From: Coleophoma eucalyptorum
Taxonomy: Eukaryota; Ascomycota; Leotiomycetes; Helotiales; Dermateaceae
Length of the DNA stretch: 64,000 nt
Direction of reading: 5' to 3'
Assembly (NCBI GenBank): GCA_026120035.1
Contig: JALRME010000021.1
Span: 372,001 to 436,000, forward strand
Positions within the stretch are counted from its first letter, which is position 1; every line of letters begins with the position of its first letter. Both the position numbers and the translations under genes were made by a program. This document shows, in pieces, positions 60,294 through 64,000 of the stretch. The notes below the pieces were generated by a model, which worked only from the letters and a program-made list of their open reading frames with translations, had not been told where the DNA came from and searched no databases.

Positions 60294-63200
60294 CTATAGT
60301 TCGAGTGCCTTCTTGATTGCCGCAGACACATCACGAGTCTAGTAGAATTATTAGTAAAAGTACAAGTGTTGGGATATACAATAACTTACAATAGGATCTC
60401 TCATCATGGTGAAGTGGTTACCAGTGACGCTAACACATGAGATGTTGTTGGCGCCGACTAGTCGCTCCCAACCATTGGGACCAAGGTCGGTTCTGTCGTT
60501 TGAGAGCCAGTACATGGAGTTTGGCATGGGTACATTGGCAGGCCAGTCGGGTTGTAGGCCGTCCTTCTTGACGATACCCTCAAGAGCCCAGATAGCTACA
60601 GTCTTTGGCATACCCTTGTACTGGGTTGGAATGTTCTGGGTCAGGTCGTCGGAGTAGTTTGTAAGTTCTCTGACTGCGGAGGCAAAGTGAGGAAGGAGCC
60701 ACTTTGGAGTCTTGGCTGGGTCTCCAGTGCCCAAAAGACCGATCTTATCGCAGTATCGGTGGAAGGTGGCAGGTAGAGCCTCAAGTGCGATAGGGCATGG
60801 AGAGTCAATCAGAACCAACTTCTCGACAGTCTCGCCCTTTGCAATCATTTGTCGGGTCATTTCATAGGCAAGAACACCACCGGCTGACCAGCCACCAAGG
60901 TAGTAAGGTCCCTTTGGCTGTCGGCGCTGAATCTCGGCCATATAGATCTGGGTGACGCCCTCAACACCAATTGTGAAGCTTTCAGGATCTTTCATGAATG
61001 GGCAGTTCAAGCCAAAGACACAGACTGAGGCATCGATATCAGGTAGTGGGGCATAAGAAGTTGCAGATCCAGAGCCATCAGGAAGGAGGAAGAGCATATG
61101 GGTTGCGGTTCTTGGGTTACCCTGCAGAAGAATTGACTGTGCTGCTGGGTAAGATGAAACAGGCCCCATCTTTGTCTTGGTTGTGCTTGTTACTTGCGAC
61201 TGTGCCTTTACTGTAGTAGATGTCTTAGCAACTGTTCGTGTCTGTGGCTTTGGCTTGGGCTTAGAGGATCGCAAGCCCAAAGATGTCTCGATCTTCTCAA
61301 CACAGGTGTTCTCAACCAAGAGATCAGATTGAAGAGTCAGTCCAGTCTTCTCTCGGAGAGCACCCAAGATGCTGAGACTCATAAGAGAATCCATGCCCAT
61401 GGTTGCAAGATCTGTGTTGTCTGAAATTTCATCCAGGTCAACACCCATCTCGGCGGCAATGGTGGATCTGATCAACTGCTGCAGGACAGAGTTTGGAGTA
61501 GCATCCTCTTCCTCAGTTTCAACTGGCTCGACAAGCTCAAAAGGATCCTCATCAGAATCGACTTCCGAGCTGGAGTGGCTAGAAACCATATCCGGTGTAG
61601 ACATACCAGAGCTGTGGACAAGTTCCATTGTGCTCGAGGTCTCATATTGACGGAGGTGGCTCTTGAGCTGACCCACAGTTGGCATGTCATTGAAGACAGT
61701 ACTTGAGAAGTTGATCTCCAGCTCCTCGCGGAATCGGCCAGAAATGCTAAGAGACATCAAGGAATCAACGCCCATGTCTGCAAAGTTGATTGAGTCCGAA
61801 AGCTCAGAGATGTCACAGCCAATCTCAGCAGCGATGATGTTCAATGCTTTTGTTGTGACCTCTGCTGCGGGCTTGGACTGCACTTGCTTAGTGGTGACAC
61901 GAAGTTCCTTTGTCGATGTCTTCTGGACCTTGCGAGCAGAGATCTCGGTGACAGTGGACTTGGGCTCTTTGACCATCTTTGGGGGTGGAAGGCGAGCAGC
62001 AGCAGGAGCAGCCTTTGCAGCACCACCCTTCTTTGGTGCAAGAAGAGTATCGAGGAGGGCCTTTGGAACACATTGGAACTTGAGACCTCCAACAACACCA
62101 ACAACTGTCATGGTTTCGTCGAAGACGTAGACATCTCCTGCAACCATCTTTCCACCGCCAGGGACTGGCTGCATCTTCACGTATGACCTGTACTGCTTTT
62201 CATAATCAAGCTTCTGAGCGAAGCGCATGGTCTCCCATCCATGAGAGATGTAGACATGCTTCTTCGAGTCGACAGCATCGTTGGCGTTCATGATGAAACC
62301 AGAGATGTGGCAAGCACTGTCAATCAAGTAAGGGCTCATGAAGAAGTTGCCATCTTTGGGGGTTGACTGGAAGGAAACGCGAGCAGTTGCCTCAAGACCT
62401 TCACTGTTGAGCGTAACCTCTTCCATGCCACGGTACTTGTCGTCGTACTGAACAAGAGATGAAAACAGCTTGTAAGCCATACCTCTACCAATACGGTGAG
62501 AACCCTTTTGTGTCTGGAGAGTTTCGATGCGCCCTTCGACAAGGAACTTTCTGCGCTCCCATTCACTGGACCAGGCATTGCCATCCTCGAACGTGACCGT
62601 GCACTGGGCCTGTTCAATGAATGTTTTTCCATCTGTAGAGCTTCGGTAGGTGACTCCAGCCTTTCGATGAGCCAAATCAACCTTTGCCTCAATCTGCAGG
62701 AGCTGGACCTTGTTATCTTGAAGGTTCAAAACAAGTGGCTTGTGGGTCTCCATGGCGCCGACGTTCATGTGAACATCAACTGCATCAGGTTTGGCTGCTC
62801 TATAGGCATAGTCGCAAATGGTCAAAGCCATATCGGCGTAAATGGATGATGGGCAAAGTCCAACACCGTTGACAAGATGACCCTCAATTGCAGCACGTAG
62901 AAGTGGGTGAGCCAGATCAGATTGACCGACAACGAGGGCAGAGTGTGTCGATACTGTCTCAGAAACAATCCTTTGGACGGCCGTGGTAGAGAAGGTCGAA
63001 GCAGGTGGAGCAGCAGCTTCGATGACAGCCTGCTTTTCACCCTTTGTCAAGCACCAGTTCTCCCTGTATTGAATCCAGTAGGCTTTCTCATCAAAGGAGT
63101 AAATAGGCATGGACAAACATTCGTGAGCGCTGTTGAAGTCCCGGTGGTACTCATTCCAGTCCAGAGCAAGACCAGCGTGATACAACGCTGAAAGACTGCC

Positions 63201-64000
63201 TGCTGTTGTCTTCCAAGCATCATCATTGCGGTTAAGGGTAGGGACAGTCTTAGTGTCTCTGCCAATAGTTGCCTTGATCATGCTGGAGCAAACAGGGTGA
63301 GGGCCGATCTCAACCCAGACAGTGTTCTCATCAATCAATGAGTTTCTCAAGCCAGCCTCTAGACCTCCAAGGAAGTCCACGGTCTCACGACAGTGGGAGG
63401 CCAAGTATTCAGGGTTGAAAATACCAGCAGATTCGACAACCTCGCCAAGAAGAGGTGAGATGACTGGGATCTGTGGAGCTTGGAATACTGTAGACTTGCA
63501 GGCAGTCGTGAAGTCGCTGACAATAGGATCGACTTGAGAGCTGTGGAATGCATATGGAACATTGAGCTTGGTGTTCTTGAAACCAGCTGAAGTCAAGGTC
63601 TGGCTGAGACTTTCGATGACATCAACGGTGGCAGAGAAAACCACCTGCTCTGGTCCGTTGATACAAGCCTTCTCGACGGGTAAGTTGGCAATCAAGTGTT
63701 CCACACTGGCCAAGCTAGAGCTGACTGCAAGCATGCCATGGCTACCAGCAGTGCATTTGGAGACGAGCAACTGAGCTCGGAGTCCAACGAGGCGAATGGT
63801 ATCAACGATTGACAGGACACCTGCAACTTGCAATGCGGCATATTCGCCAAGGGAATGACCCACAACAGCTGAAGGAACAATTCCCCAAGACTTCCAAAGT
63901 TGTGCCAAGCACATCTCGATGCTGACAATTGCCAACTGCGTCATCAAAGGTGTAGCCTCAGCGAGATCTTTCAAGGAGCCGTCGATGAGGCTGATGAAAG
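60294..64000 (-). CDS. Non-reducing polyketide synthase, C-terminal part (MAT-PT-ACP-ACP-TE), DHN-melanin type; runs off the right edge
   Basis: The frame is open from the window edge (64000) to a GTAAGT donor at 60389. A 51 bp intron (60389-60339) is followed by a 15-codon last exon (60338-60294) ending in TAG, which replaces an unlikely read-through end. Domains in order: malonyl-CoA acyltransferase with GHSLGEY (active Ser codon 63852-63854); product template with His codon 62877-62879 (GHLVNG) and Asp codon 62319-62321 (DSACH); two acyl carrier proteins, each with DSLMSLSI (phosphopantetheine Ser codons 61761-61763 and 61386-61388); and thioesterase/Claisen cyclase with GWSAGG (Ser codon 60885-60887) and GNHF (His codon 60414-60416). 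The SAT and KS domains lie beyond the window. This is the architecture of fungal 1,3,6,8-tetrahydroxynaphthalene synthases, and the reductase 11 kb away supports that product. Other group I NR-PKS products cannot be excluded. Confidence 0.95.
60339..60389 (-). other. Terminal 51-bp intron of the PKS gene
   Basis: GTAAGT donor, TACTAATAA-like branch site and CTACTAG acceptor on the minus strand. Splicing appends a short helical tail (TRDVSAAIKKALEL) that is common at the end of fungal PKS thioesterases. Confidence 0.85.

Noticed and set aside
61684..62130. 148-codon plus-strand frame inside the PKS
   Set aside because: It is the antisense shadow of the ACP and linker region of a well-supported synthase.

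Overview
The window is genomic DNA of a filamentous ascomycete (Pezizomycotina). Genes are interrupted by short GT-AG introns of mostly 45-75 bp, often with CTNAC-like branch sites. Five Zn2Cys6 regulators, a fungal non-reducing polyketide synthase and a THN-reductase-type SDR are present. The composition of the right-hand locus (reductase, two Zn2Cys6 regulators, NR-PKS) recalls the conidial DHN-melanin locus of Botrytis-like Leotiomycetes, so that class is my best guess; this is inference.

Left part (1-19 kb): the 5' part of a phenol-2-monooxygenase-type flavoprotein gene runs off the left edge. A gene-poor 8.9 kb stretch follows, with a 237 bp MITE-like inverted repeat and possible gene relics. 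Next come a Zn2Cys6/fungal_trans activator (10.15-12.68 kb), a convergent intradiol (hydroxyquinol/catechol-type) ring-cleavage dioxygenase (12.92-14.07 kb) and, across a 1.36 kb divergent promoter region, a family III (CaiB/BaiF) CoA-transferase (15.43-17.54 kb). Together they look like a small aromatic-compound catabolic group with its own regulator.

Middle part (19-42 kb): a kievitone-hydratase/CrtC-like gene lies divergent from a broken Zn2Cys6 regulator that is frameshifted at a G12 run. Housekeeping genes follow: a zinc-ribbon plus RING-H2 E3 ligase, mitochondrial fission protein Fis1, kinetochore protein Spc24, a small two-helix membrane protein and a TatD/Scn1-type metal hydrolase. 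Then come a tandem Myb/SANT-like protein, an AAAP-family amino acid transporter and another Zn2Cys6 regulator, separated by long AT-rich gaps.

Right part (44-64 kb): Zn2Cys6 regulator A, the tetra/trihydroxynaphthalene-reductase-type SDR, Zn2Cys6 regulator B with a C-terminal fungal regulator domain, a 6.8 kb stretch with no convincing gene but many low-complexity tracts, and the C-terminal two-thirds (MAT-PT-ACP-ACP-TE) of an NR-PKS that runs off the right edge. The likely joint role is DHN-melanin synthesis: the PKS makes tetrahydroxynaphthalene, the SDR reduces it, and the regulators time expression.

Gene models were spliced by eye from protein continuity and splice consensus. Exon borders are given where the reading frame closes exactly. 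Several intergenic stretches hold nothing I can name, and that is stated where it applies.
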